A DNA stretch of 64,000 bases from Bacillota bacterium (GTDB taxonomy: Bacteria; Bacillota; Sulfobacillia; Sulfobacillales; Sulfobacillaceae): the NCBI GenBank assembly GCA_026627065.1, contig JAPNUO010000001.1, positions 310,001-374,000 of the forward strand, in the 5' to 3' direction. A program made the position numbers and the translations under genes. Numbering within the stretch: position 1 is the stretch's first letter; every line of letters starts with the position of its first letter. The notes under the pieces are model-generated. The model saw only the letters and a list, made by a program, of their open reading frames with translations, was not told the DNA's origin and did not search any database. Below are positions 19,275 to 27,958 of the stretch, in pieces.

Positions 19275-20396
19275 ATGATCACGAAGCGCGGATGGCTCGC
19301 CTCCCTCATCAGCCAATTACCGGTATCCGCTCAGCGCCAAGGGGAAGACTACTTGCTTCAGGAGCGCCTGACGCGGCGGTGGCGGCGCCCGCCGCGCGTC
19401 TTGTCGGCCGAACTTCGCGGATATCGCGACATCTATCATCCCGTACTCGGCGGTGCTCGCGAGCCAATGCAATGGGAGTGCGATTGTGGTCGGCGCGGAT
19501 CCGCGTGTGCGCACGTCGCCGCCCTCCTCCTGGATGCTGACCGCCACCCCCACCTGTATCGCGAAACCCCTTGGGCACTCTTCGTCCGCACTCGCGAGTG
19601 GCTCACCGCGCCGCCGCTGACCTGGCCCGATCCCTGGCCCTGGATTCCTGAAGCAGTACTGCCGTGGCATCTCCCCTTCGATCAGGCGGCGCTGCCAACG
19701 TTCTTGGCCGCCGCGCATCAAGGCAACCCGCGCGCGACCCTCGACGCCACCTGGGGGCTTTGGGCCGACCTCCACCCGTCCTGGCTTCACCATAGCAAGG
19801 TCAGGCGCGCTTTCGACGATTGGCTCTCCGCCCGTCTCCCATATCGCGAGCGCCAGCCGCAAAGATGGGTATGGCTAAGTTGGGCACAGCCCCACCTCCC
19901 CCTGGCGCCTGCCCTTTTAGCGCTGCCGGAATCGGTCAAAGACCCCGCCGTGCGCGAGGCGTTGGCCTTGCTGTACGGACCGGCGCTATGGCGCGACGCC
20001 ACCGACGCGCGCCAAATGGCGCTGCTAAAAGTCGTCACTTGGCTTGACAGTCCGCTAGCTCTGGAACTTTGGCGCCGCTTCCCCCAGAAACCTCCTTGGA
20101 TCCTGGAAGCGGCCGACGCCTTCTACCAGGCCGGGCGGGTCGACCTCGCCCAGGCCCGATTGCTGGAAGCGTGGCCGGACACCCCCGAAGGGCGCCGAGC
20201 CGCCCGAGAACGCCTGATCGCCTGGCTCCCGCCCGAAGACAGCTTGCCGCACCGACTGGCCCTGGCGCTAGACACCGGTTCCCTGGATTTGCTGCAACCT
20301 GTCCGCCACCTCCTTAATGCCGAGGACTGGTCGCAACTCACGCGCCGACTCGGGGCCCCCTCTCCTGGCGCACAGACAACGGACGACCGGGCGTAA
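19275..20396 (+). CDS. SWIM zinc-finger protein of unknown function
   Basis: A 373-residue protein with a SWIM-type CxCx(n)CxH motif in CDCGRRGSACAHVAALLL (about 66-83). SWIM domains bind zinc and mediate DNA or protein contacts; in bacteria they often precede a SNF2 helicase, but none is fused here. The rest is Trp/Leu/Arg-rich and helical, without other motifs. ATG at 19275 follows AAGGAG; longer upstream readings run over the zinc-ribbon gene. Its 3' end overlaps the convergent nicotinate phosphoribosyltransferase by 59 bp. Confidence 0.7.
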   Translation: MITKRGWLASLISQLPVSAQRQGEDYLLQERLTRRWRRPPRVLSAELRGYRDIYHPVLGGAREPMQWECDCGRRGSACAHVAALLLDADRHPHLYRETPWALFVRTREWLTAPPLTWPDPWPWIPEAVLPWHLPFDQAALPTFLAAAHQGNPRATLDATWGLWADLHPSWLHHSKVRRAFDDWLSARLPYRERQPQRWVWLSWAQPHLPLAPALLALPESVKDPAVREALALLYGPALWRDATDARQMALLKVVTWLDSPLALELWRRFPQKPPWILEAADAFYQAGRVDLAQARLLEAWPDTPEGRRAARERLIAWLPPEDSLPHRLALALDTGSLDLLQPVRHLLNAEDWSQLTRRLGAPSPGAQTTDDRA

Positions 20397-21417
20397 GGCC
20401 AGGAATGCGACCGCGTTTGGCCACCGGCCGGCCGTCCACCATTTTCAAGTCCATGGTCATATCCAGCGGCGGGGCGGCGGCAATGTAGCTCCCGACGCCA
20501 AATCCACTGACGCCCGCCTCTTTCAGGGCGACAATCCGCTCCGGCGTGATGCCGCCCGAGACAAAAATCCCGACGTGCTGAAAGCCTGCTTGGTCCAGGC
20601 GGGCGCGCACTTCGCGAACCAGCGCCGGCGTCACCCCTCCCCGCTCACGCGGCGTATCCAGACGAATTGCCGCCAGCCTTTCGCCTAATGCCCGAGCGAC
20701 CCTCAGCGCTTCTTCCGCTTCATCCTTAAAGGTATCCACTAAGACAATGCGCGGCGCGTCAGCGGGCATCACCTGGTCATACGCCAGCGCGGCATCCACG
20801 GTGTCCCCCACGATTAACAACAACGCATGTGGCATGGTCCCGGAAGGAATTTGACCGGCTTGACGCGCCCCGAGGATGCTGCTCGCGCCGACAGCGCCCC
20901 CCACCAGGGCGGCCCGATCCATCACCGAAGCCACAGCAGGGTGAACGTGCCGTGCGCCAAACGACACCACGGGCACCGGACGCGCAAGCTCTACCACCTC
21001 CCGGGCGCGCGTCGCCCACCCCGAGGAACTGGCCAAAATGCCCAAAAGGGCAGTCTCGTACAGGCCGAAATCCCCGTACCGCCCGGTAATTCGCATCACC
21101 ACCTCCCTTTCGGCGACAGCCGTCCCTTCCGGCAGCGCCTCTACGGTCACCGGGAGATGACTTAACAATGCCAGGGTTTCCTCTACCCCCGCCAAAATCC
21201 CCGCGTGATTGGCGAAAACTTCAGCCGTGACAACGCGCTGACTTAACTGGAGGTGATCGAGAATTTGCTGGGTGCCCACAAAGTAAACGTCAGCGGTGAG
21301 GCCGCTGAGAATTTCGTCGGGCGTGGCGGAACGAATGCCCCGGTCGGGCGGCTGAAAGGTCTTGACCGCCTCGATGCTTTTGATCACGGAATTGACGCTG
21401 TCCTGTGTTGAACCCAT
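20338..21417 (-). CDS. Nicotinate phosphoribosyltransferase
   Basis: Joins nicotinate to PRPP for NAD salvage. The 359-residue protein shows the NAPRTase core: SGLTADVYF near the N-terminus, a GARHVHPA substrate-binding segment (about 150), DTFKDEAEEA (about 229) and FVSGGITPERI with SGFGVGSYI near the C-terminus. It is short (the large family is about 480 residues) but resembles compact bacterial and archaeal forms. The first 128 bp overlap the end of rluB; a GTG start about 30 bp further in would shorten the overlap but not remove it. Confidence 0.85.
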   Translation of the reverse strand: MGSTQDSVNSVIKSIEAVKTFQPPDRGIRSATPDEILSGLTADVYFVGTQQILDHLQLSQRVVTAEVFANHAGILAGVEETLALLSHLPVTVEALPEGTAVAEREVVMRITGRYGDFGLYETALLGILASSSGWATRAREVVELARPVPVVSFGARHVHPAVASVMDRAALVGGAVGASSILGARQAGQIPSGTMPHALLLIVGDTVDAALAYDQVMPADAPRIVLVDTFKDEAEEALRVARALGERLAAIRLDTPRERGGVTPALVREVRARLDQAGFQHVGIFVSGGITPERIVALKEAGVSGFGVGSYIAAAPPLDMTMDLKMVDGRPVAKRGRIPGLTPGRPLSVRQERGPRVGA

Positions 21418-22162
21418 CCCTCTTCGTAGTCCTTTCCTTTCCCAAGCCTATCATGCCTTTAAGCTCTTGCACTTCACGTGGGGTAAGCGGCCGCACGGCG
21501 CCGGGCTCCAGTCCTTCCAGTCGAATATTGCCGTACTGGATCCGCCGTAGCCGCATCACTGGATGACCAATACTTTGAAACAACCGGCGCACCTCGCGCT
21601 TGCGCCCCTCGTGCAGCGTGACCCGGAGTACCGCTTCATCCTCCAGCTTTCGCACCAGCCGAACGTCGTCGGGCTTGGCCATCCCGTCCTCCAGGACGAT
21701 TCCGCGCCGCATGCGCTCAAGGTGGTTATGCCGGGGAATTCCCTTCACCCACACCTCGTACACGCGGGGCACTTGATTTTTGGGGTGCATCAGCGCATGC
21801 GCCAGCATCCCGTCGTTGGTCAAAAGCAAGAGCCCTTCACTGTCGCGATCCAGCCGTCCTACAGGAAACACGCGTCCATACTGGGCCGGAACGTACTCTG
21901 CAACGACGTGTTCGGCGTGCGGATCGCGCAGCGTGGTCGTCACGCCCGGCGGTTTATGAAAGGCCAAATAGACGGGACGAGGCGTGGCGCTCTTCACAGG
22001 CTCCCCATCGAATGTAATCCGGTCCACGGTCGGATCGGCAAGGTCGCCCAACGAGGCCGTGCGTCCATTGACCGCCACCCGCCCTTGTTGAATCCACGCC
22101 TCGCTTTGTCGTCGCGATCCCAATCCTGCCTGTTGCAAGATGCGCTGCACTCGGATTTTCAT
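21290..22162 (-). CDS. rluB: Pseudouridine synthase, RluB/RsuA family
   Basis: Modifies uridine in rRNA. The 290-residue protein has an N-terminal S4 RNA-binding domain (MKIRVQRILQQAGL) and the catalytic Asp in GRLDRDSEGLLLLTNDG (about 102), then EGRKREVRRLF. This matches RluB of the scpAB-rluB region in Bacillus (ypuL). The last 45 or so residues are basic and low-complexity and overlap the next gene, so they may be a recent extension. ATG at 22162 overlaps the RidA stop as ATGA. Confidence 0.9.
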   Translation of the reverse strand: MKIRVQRILQQAGLGSRRQSEAWIQQGRVAVNGRTASLGDLADPTVDRITFDGEPVKSATPRPVYLAFHKPPGVTTTLRDPHAEHVVAEYVPAQYGRVFPVGRLDRDSEGLLLLTNDGMLAHALMHPKNQVPRVYEVWVKGIPRHNHLERMRRGIVLEDGMAKPDDVRLVRKLEDEAVLRVTLHEGRKREVRRLFQSIGHPVMRLRRIQYGNIRLEGLEPGAVRPLTPREVQELKGMIGLGKERTTKRDGFNTGQRQFRDQKHRGGQDLSAARPGHSFRHARRNSQRPHR

Positions 22163-22626
22163 GATTGCAGATCCGTTTCAAAGATGACTTCCACTTCGAC
22201 TGCCGCGTTCAAGGGGAGGGCAATGACGCCCACCGCAGAGCGGGCATGTTGGCCCGCCTCCCCCATGAGCTCATAAAAGAAATCCGAGGCCCCGTTGATC
22301 ACCTGGGGTTGACCATGAAAGTCTTCCGCGCTTTGGACAAACCCCACCACCTTGATCACCCGCCGAATGTGATCCACATCGCCCAACAGGGCACCCGCCA
22401 CACTCAACGCGTTGAGTGCGCATTGCCGTGCGGCGTGATAGGCCGCGTCCACCGTCACCTCGCGGTTTACCCGCCCTTCGGCCAGCAATTTCCCTTGGTG
22501 AAATGGCAACTGGCCGGACGTGTACACCAGCGGCCCGATTCGCACGGCCGGAAGATACGCAGCCACCGCGCTGGGCGGCGCGGGCAATTCCATGCCGAGA
22601 GCCCTCAATCGATCCCGAATGCCCAC
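22159..22626 (-). CDS. RidA/YjgF-family deaminase
   Basis: Hydrolyses reactive enamine/imine intermediates from PLP enzymes or acts on related imines. The 155-residue protein has the RidA trimer fold signature VYTSGQLPFHQGK and an internal region HHAARQCALNALSVAG-like (here AYHAARQCALNALSVAG), but the typical catalytic Arg segment reads ALPLNAAVEVEVIFE without the Arg, placing it among YjgF-like rather than canonical RidA proteins. GTG at 22626 has AGGAGG 6 nt upstream. Confidence 0.8.
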   Translation of the reverse strand: MGIRDRLRALGMELPAPPSAVAAYLPAVRIGPLVYTSGQLPFHQGKLLAEGRVNREVTVDAAYHAARQCALNALSVAGALLGDVDHIRRVIKVVGFVQSAEDFHGQPQVINGASDFFYELMGEAGQHARSAVGVIALPLNAAVEVEVIFETDLQS

Positions 22627-22755
22627 GCTGTTCCTCCTCATCAATCGTCCCCAATGCACATATGGTGAGACAGGCTTGTCATGATGGCTAGCTTGAGATG
22701 TGCGCGCGTTCAGTATACCAGGTTTCCTCGGGCAAAGAATCAGCGGAGGCTGGAA

Positions 22756-23292
22756 ATGCTAAGTCATGTCATTGATACCATTTCGGTTTGGGCCATTCCC
22801 TCGTTGGTCGCCTTTATCCCCTTTTACGGCTGGCTAAAAGGCCTTGCCATCTTTGACGTCTTCGTCGAAGGCGCCGCAGAAGGATTCGCGATGGCCCTCA
22901 AAACCTTGCCCTTCTTGGTGGGCATCCTGGTGGCACTCAACGTGTTTCAAGTGTCCGGCGCGCTCGACGCCGTGATTGGGCTCTTGGCCAAACCGCTGGG
23001 ATACGTGGGTGTCCCGGCCGCTGTAGTCCCGCTCATCTTGGTCCGTCCCCTCTCGGGCGGCGCCGCCATGGGCATCGTCACCGGCATCCTCCAGCGATAC
23101 GGCCCCGATTCCTTTGTTGGCCAACTTGCCTCCACCCTGCAGGGCAGCACCGACACCACGTTTTACGTGTTGACCCTCTACTTCGGTACGGTGGCCATCC
23201 GCAAAACCCGCTACGCGCTGGCGGTCGCCCTCATTGGCGACCTTGCAGGCTTTGTGGCCGCCGTCGTGTTATCCCATTGGCTCTACCGTTAA
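22756..23292 (+). CDS. spmB: Spore maturation protein B
   Basis: A 178-residue integral membrane protein of the nucleoside-recognition (Gate) family needed for spore core dehydration with SpmA. It has about five hydrophobic segments; LVRPLSGGAAMGIV near residue 95 and GSTDTTFYVLTLYFG near 130 are SpmB hallmarks. ATG at 22756 follows GGAGG. It is convergent with spmA, unlike the spmAB operon of Bacillus; the two stop codons share a TTAA at 23289-23292. Confidence 0.9.
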   Translation: MLSHVIDTISVWAIPSLVAFIPFYGWLKGLAIFDVFVEGAAEGFAMALKTLPFLVGILVALNVFQVSGALDAVIGLLAKPLGYVGVPAAVVPLILVRPLSGGAAMGIVTGILQRYGPDSFVGQLASTLQGSTDTTFYVLTLYFGTVAIRKTRYALAVALIGDLAGFVAAVVLSHWLYR

Positions 23293-23873
23293 TGGTCGCG
23301 GTGAAAATAGCGGAAAATGCGATCCACCGCGATGGCGACCGCCATGGAAAAAGCGGTGGCAATGATTGTCGGGCCCACGATGACGGTCGGATTCTTCGAT
23401 CCTGCCGCCACCCTCAGGGCCACCACTGTGGCGGGAACCAATGTCAACGTGGCCGTATTGATGGCAAGAAAGGTGATCATGTTGGCCGATGCTTCCTCTT
23501 TGTTTTCATTGAGCTTTTGAAGCTCCTCCATGGCCTTCAATCCAAAAGGCGTCGCCGCGCTCCCCATGCCCAAAATATTGGCCACCATGTTCATCACCAT
23601 GTTGCCCATGGCCGGATGGTCGTCGGGGATACCGGGAAACAAACGCGAAAACACCGGAGCCAGCGCGCGCGCCAGCGCGCGCATCAGCCCCGACTGTTCG
23701 GCGATGCGCGCCAGCCCCAGCCACAAAGTGAGAATGCCAATGAAGCCAAAGGCCACCTCGACCGCTTTTTCCGTGCCTTCAATGATGGCCGCAGTCACCG
23801 GCGCCATCGAATGATGAAGGCCCGACACCACCATTCCGCCTAAGATCAGCAGCAGCCAGATCACATTGACCAT
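23289..23873 (-). CDS. spmA: Spore maturation protein A
   Basis: A 194-residue membrane protein, partner of SpmB. Hallmarks are GFIGILTLWLGLARIAEQSG (about 43-62) and the conserved GNMVMNMVANILGMGSAATPFG-type segment, here ending at GSAATPFGLKAME. The ribosome binding site AAGGAGG (23882-23888) lies inside a 7-bp hairpin at 23883-23899. A CATATACT element at 23898-23905 resembles a sigma-E -10 but I see no matching -35. Confidence 0.9.
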   Translation of the reverse strand: MVNVIWLLLILGGMVVSGLHHSMAPVTAAIIEGTEKAVEVAFGFIGILTLWLGLARIAEQSGLMRALARALAPVFSRLFPGIPDDHPAMGNMVMNMVANILGMGSAATPFGLKAMEELQKLNENKEEASANMITFLAINTATLTLVPATVVALRVAAGSKNPTVIVGPTIIATAFSMAVAIAVDRIFRYFHRDH

Positions 23874-23882
23874 GTCCGCCCC

Positions 23883-23899
23883 CTCCTTGTCCCAAGGAG
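23883..23899 (-). promoter_or_regulatory. Hairpin sequestering the spmA ribosome binding site
   Basis: On the minus strand CTCCTTG, a 3-nt loop and CAAGGAG form a perfect 7-bp hairpin whose 3' arm is the spmA Shine-Dalgarno sequence. It could lower translation until melted. It may equally be chance, since CTCCTT-type repeats are easy to form. Confidence 0.4.
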
Positions 23900-23918
23900 T
23901 ATATGCGGGGCGACCAGG

Positions 23919-24770
23919 CTAGTGACCTAAAAACACATTGTCGATGAGGCGCGCGCGCCCCAGGCGCACCGCCACTGCGATCAAGGCGGCCGTTCCGAGA
24001 GTCTCGGGAGCCTCGCGGAGCGTCCAGGGATCCACGATCTCCACATATTCCGGCGTCAACCCGGCCGCGACCAACCGCGAGCGCACTAGCGTCGCCAAAA
24101 CATCGCGCGCGCGCTCGCCTTCCCGATAGCGATCGCGGGCCTCGACCAACGCTCGGTAAATGGCGCTCGCGCGCTCCCGCTCCTCGGCAGAAAGGTACTG
24201 ATTGCGGGACGAGAGCGCGAGCCCGCTAGGTTCGCGTACCGTGGGCACGCCCACCACAGCCACCGGAAAATTCAAGTCGGCCACCATCCGCCGGATGATG
24301 GTCAGCTGTTGCCAATCCTTTTCCCCAAACACGGCCAGGTCCGGCTGGACGATGTGAAAGAGTTTGGCCACCACCGTGGCCACCCCCTCAAAATGGCCCG
24401 GCCGCGCGCGCCCGCACAGCGTCTCCGCCAGCGGCGCCACCGTCACCCGCGTCACACTGTCCCCTCCCGGATACATTTCGTCGACGGAGGGGGCAAACGC
24501 AACATCCACCTGTTCTTGGGACAACACCTCCACGTCTCGCTCCAACTGGCGCGGGTAGCGGTCAAAGTCCTCCTGCGGTCCAAACTGCAAGGGATTGACA
24601 AAAATAGAGACCACGACGCGCTGAGCCTCTTCGCGAGCGCGCCTGATTAGCGCAAGATGGCCGCGGTGCAAGGCTCCCATGGTCGGCACCAACGCAATCG
24701 ACTCACCGCTTTGCCGCGCGCGCTGAACCCAATCGCGCATGGCGGCAATGGTATCGATAATGTCCGTCAC
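23919..24770 (-). CDS. panC: Pantothenate synthetase
   Basis: Condenses pantoate and beta-alanine with ATP in pantothenate/CoA synthesis. The 283-residue protein has the nucleotidyl-transferase motif PTMGALHRGHL (about 30-40), VVVSIFVNPLQFGPQEDF and GEKDWQQLTIIRRMV, then SSRNQYLS. The GTG at 24770 has AGGAGG 6 nt upstream and overlaps the previous stop as GTGA. panB and panD are not in the window. Confidence 0.93.
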   Translation of the reverse strand: MTDIIDTIAAMRDWVQRARQSGESIALVPTMGALHRGHLALIRRAREEAQRVVVSIFVNPLQFGPQEDFDRYPRQLERDVEVLSQEQVDVAFAPSVDEMYPGGDSVTRVTVAPLAETLCGRARPGHFEGVATVVAKLFHIVQPDLAVFGEKDWQQLTIIRRMVADLNFPVAVVGVPTVREPSGLALSSRNQYLSAEERERASAIYRALVEARDRYREGERARDVLATLVRSRLVAAGLTPEYVEIVDPWTLREAPETLGTAALIAVAVRLGRARLIDNVFLGH

Positions 24771-25450
24771 AAGTGTCCTCCTTTGGCCTGGGTGTGGACC
24801 AACCGCCACAGCATATCGGCGGTCAGCGCTCCGGTATGAGTCGCCAAGAGCGCACCGCGCGAGATGATTCGAAGATGGGGGACCGCCTCCACCCCTAACG
24901 CCGCCCATTCAGGCTGATCCACCACAGAAATGGCTCGGGCGCGGATGCGCGCCGGATTCGCCAACGCCAATTCTTGGGTCAGACGCACCACGTGCGGGGA
25001 ATGCGGGCACGTGGGCAGCGTCAAGACCTCCAAGGTAACGTCGCGGCGCAAATTGCGGGCCGCGGAAATGACGCGCGGCGCCACGCGGTGCGAGGAATGA
25101 CCCGCCAATGACAGGATCAGCCCCAACAGCGCGCCAAATTGATAGCCGCTCGGCTCCCCCACGAATTCCACCGGCGCCCACTCTCGCTGGCTATTCAAAA
25201 ATCGCAGCGTAGGGCGGGCGGTGACCTCGAGTACGTGCGCCAACGGATGGTCGACATGGAGAATCTCCTCATAGTCAAGCCGCCCATGGGACAACCGCGT
25301 TAACTCGACCAACACCCCGCGCAAGCGGCGCGATTGCTCGAGGTCGACAAAGGCCTGAATCGAGACGGGATGCCGAGCCTTCTCAAGGGATTGCTGGATG
25401 ATGCGCCGATCCCGTTGGGTAAAGTACTGGCCGTTTGCCGGCGTATCCAC
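24767..25450 (-). CDS. Thioredoxin-fold protein with CPHS active site (PDO/AhpF-N-like)
   Basis: A 227-residue protein resembling two tandem thioredoxin folds, as in archaeal/thermophile protein disulfide oxidoreductases and the AhpF N-terminus. The second fold has TLPTCPHSPHVV (about 145), a CxxS site where the resolving Cys is Ser, and the cis-Pro segment VEAVPHLRI. The first fold has no cysteine pair. A CxxS protein could reduce or isomerise by a monothiol route; activity is inferred. It lies between the helicase and panC. Confidence 0.6.
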   Translation of the reverse strand: MDTPANGQYFTQRDRRIIQQSLEKARHPVSIQAFVDLEQSRRLRGVLVELTRLSHGRLDYEEILHVDHPLAHVLEVTARPTLRFLNSQREWAPVEFVGEPSGYQFGALLGLILSLAGHSSHRVAPRVISAARNLRRDVTLEVLTLPTCPHSPHVVRLTQELALANPARIRARAISVVDQPEWAALGVEAVPHLRIISRGALLATHTGALTADMLWRLVHTQAKGGHL

Positions 25451-25541
25451 GACCTAACCTTCTCTCGCTGTCTGCCTGATTCCATCATACCGCATGGCTG
25501 GTGCCGCGGCTCGAGCGTCGCATTTTTCAGGTTTTTGGGGA

Positions 25542-27128
25542 TCACGAGACGGGGCGTGAGACATCGTTTGAAGTCGTGGGCCATGCAAGGCGTTTTCTTG
25601 CCGCCAAAAACTCGTTGCCCAGCTGTTCTAGGCGGCGCACCACGTTGTCATGATCGTCCTCCCAAAAGAAAATGTCCATTAGCCGCTTTTCCAGGCTGCC
25701 CCGGCGCTCCAAGTGGCGCAAAATCACGTCCAATTCTCCAATCACTGTGCGAAACAGATCAATTTTTTCGTGAAGCAGCCGCAGGATATCCTCTTCAATC
25801 GTATCCACCGCAAAAAGATTGTAGATTTCTACCGGATGCTCCTGGCCGATGCGGTGCACCCGACCAATGCGCTGCTCGATGCGCATGGGATTCCAAGGCA
25901 AGTCGAAGTTCACCACGACGTGGCAAAATTGTAAGTTGATGCCTTGCCCGCCCGCTTCCGTCGAGACCAAAATGCGCGGGCCTTGTTGAAACCATTGGAC
26001 CAGCGCATCCCGCTGGCGCAGGGTGAGTCCGCCATGAAAGGCCCGGGCTTCGAACCCCTCCGCATTCAGGTATTCTACCAGCGCCTCCTGGGTGCCTCGG
26101 TATTCGGTAAAGACCAGCATGCGTTCCTTCAGGTGCCGAGCCAGTTCCCGCACTGCCCGCATTTTCTCCGTCACCCCGAGCGACTCTGCGAGCGCCACCA
26201 ACTCGTCCAACAACTCGCCGAGCCAGGCCGACTCGCGCAAAGTAGGCAAGAGCGCGCGCGGCGACGAACACAGTTCCCGCTGCAAGATCAAGAGGGGCAA
26301 AATTGTGCTGTCGCTTTGGACTCGCAGGCGGTATTCCGTTTTTAACGCGTCCGAGATCTGATCGTAGAGCCGGCGCTCCGGCCCGGTCAGGCGCAGGGGA
26401 ACCAGCGTCACCTCGCGCGGCGGAAAGGGGAGCCCCACTTCCTGGCGCTGGTGGCGCACCATCACTTGGCTCAACAATTCGCGAAGCGCCTCCGCATTTT
26501 TGGGGGTGCGCTTGTCGAGAATAAATTGGCGATAAAAGCGGAGGTACGGTCCAAACAGTCCAGGCTTGACCAAATTGACCAGCGCATACAATTCCGTGAG
26601 GGCGTTTTCCATCGGCGTCGCGGTCAAAAGGAGCATAAACCGGCACTTCAACCCTTGCACCAGTTGATAGTTTTGGGTGCGGATATTCTTGAGGTGATGC
26701 GCTTCGTCAACAATGACCAGATCCCACTCGACAAACTGCAGCTGGTGGGACAGAGGGGCTTTTTTCGCGGAATCGATGGATAAAACCCAGAGCCAGCCAC
26801 GGTCCTTAGGGCCTTTCTGCGCGGTCCACCCAAACTTGTCCCAGAGTTCCTGCACCCACTGGGTTTGTAGGCCAGCCGGCACCAAAATTAAGACATTTGT
26901 CAGGCCATAGCGTGCCCGAAGTTCGGCTGCCACCAGCCCGGCTTCAATGGTTTTGCCTAGACCGACCTCGTCGGCCAGGATCGCGCGGCCTTCCAGTTTT
27001 TCGACCACCGTGAGCGCGCTGGCCACCTGATAGTCGTGAAGCGCGAGGCCTTGGTTCACGTGAGACGCCAGTTCAGGCCAGGCCATGAGCCGGTGTGCTA
27101 GGTTGAGGGTGTCGGGATCAGTGGCCAT
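25542..27128 (-). CDS. SNF2-family DEAD/DEAH-box helicase (RapA/HepA-like)
   Basis: A 528-residue ATP-driven DNA translocase. Motif I is DEVGLGKT (about 52), motif II DEAHHL, motif III LLTATPMEN, motif V GGQGINLQ and motif VI QRIGRVHRIGQ. It has only the two helicase lobes, without N-terminal SWIM or C-terminal extras. ATG at 27128 overlaps the polymerase gene's end by 11 bp; the longer reading to 27287 would sit inside that gene. Position at the end of the Ku-ligase-polymerase operon suggests a repair role, for example nucleoprotein clearance, as an inference. Confidence 0.85.
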   Translation of the reverse strand: MATDPDTLNLAHRLMAWPELASHVNQGLALHDYQVASALTVVEKLEGRAILADEVGLGKTIEAGLVAAELRARYGLTNVLILVPAGLQTQWVQELWDKFGWTAQKGPKDRGWLWVLSIDSAKKAPLSHQLQFVEWDLVIVDEAHHLKNIRTQNYQLVQGLKCRFMLLLTATPMENALTELYALVNLVKPGLFGPYLRFYRQFILDKRTPKNAEALRELLSQVMVRHQRQEVGLPFPPREVTLVPLRLTGPERRLYDQISDALKTEYRLRVQSDSTILPLLILQRELCSSPRALLPTLRESAWLGELLDELVALAESLGVTEKMRAVRELARHLKERMLVFTEYRGTQEALVEYLNAEGFEARAFHGGLTLRQRDALVQWFQQGPRILVSTEAGGQGINLQFCHVVVNFDLPWNPMRIEQRIGRVHRIGQEHPVEIYNLFAVDTIEEDILRLLHEKIDLFRTVIGELDVILRHLERRGSLEKRLMDIFFWEDDHDNVVRRLEQLGNEFLAARKRLAWPTTSNDVSRPVS

Positions 27129-27951
27129 CGGCGGGGCGTCCTTTCCATAGTCCACGGTGTGCCGCAACGCGCGGTAAGTCCACTCGGGGACCCGACCACT
27201 CAAATCGGCACGCGCCTGTCCGTAACGCATCAGGGACGGTCTTAATGGTCCAGGCGCTTGGCGTGACCGAAAGCTGGTGCGCACCAATAGGCGTCGACAC
27301 GGTGGCCTGCGGTGTGGCGCGAACGCTAAACGGCATCACGGTCGTCCGCTGACCAGCATTCTGAAGGTAGTCTAAATACACTCGGGGTCCGCGATCTCGT
27401 TTCCGCCAGGCCACCGTGGCCACGTCAGGCAGCGCTCCGGCGACAATTTCGGCGACCACCCGCATGACAGCCACCACTGTCCGGTTGACGCACGGCTCAA
27501 TGGCCAAGTAAAAGTGAAGTCCGGCCTTGCCCGACGTTTTCATGAGGTACGGAACATGCAAAAGCGCCAAGAGGCGCATCACCGCGTGCGCCACGTCAAC
27601 GACTTCGGGCCAACCGGCCGGCGGATGGGGGTCTAAGTCGAGAACCGCCCAATCGTGCACATCCGGAGCAGCCGCATAGCCCAGCGGCGCATGGAATTCT
27701 ACGGCTCCTTGTCCGACCCACCACAATAGGTCGTTAAGGTTGTGGAGAAAAATGGGCGCACCGTCCTTGTCGCGCTTTTGGTAAAAGTGCTCGGACGCAA
27801 GACCATGCGGATATCGCCTAAGGGTCACCGGACGCCCCTGGGCCCATTGAACCAGGAAGGGACCTACCTCCACGTAATAAACGAGAAGGTCGCGCCGTCG
27901 GATCCCCGCTTCGGGAAACACCAGGCGATCAGGATGCGGAATCTTCTGCAC
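27118..27951 (-). CDS. LigD-type polymerase/primase domain protein (NHEJ)
   Basis: A stand-alone eukaryotic-primase-like polymerase of 277 residues, the POL module of bacterial LigD. It starts VQKIPHPDRLVFPEAGI, and has the metal-binding DLDPHPP segment (about 87), the SGKAGLHFY nucleotide-binding motif (about 117) and a C-terminal VMPFSVRATPQATVSTP. It fills or adds nucleotides at breaks before ligation. The start is the GTG at 27951, 7 nt past the ligase stop; upstream reading in this frame is only the ligase shadow. There is no fused ligase or nuclease domain. Confidence 0.85.
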   Translation of the reverse strand: MQKIPHPDRLVFPEAGIRRRDLLVYYVEVGPFLVQWAQGRPVTLRRYPHGLASEHFYQKRDKDGAPIFLHNLNDLLWWVGQGAVEFHAPLGYAAAPDVHDWAVLDLDPHPPAGWPEVVDVAHAVMRLLALLHVPYLMKTSGKAGLHFYLAIEPCVNRTVVAVMRVVAEIVAGALPDVATVAWRKRDRGPRVYLDYLQNAGQRTTVMPFSVRATPQATVSTPIGAHQLSVTPSAWTIKTVPDALRTGACRFEWSGPRVDLPRVAAHRGLWKGRPADGH

Positions 27952-27958
27952 CAGTTCT

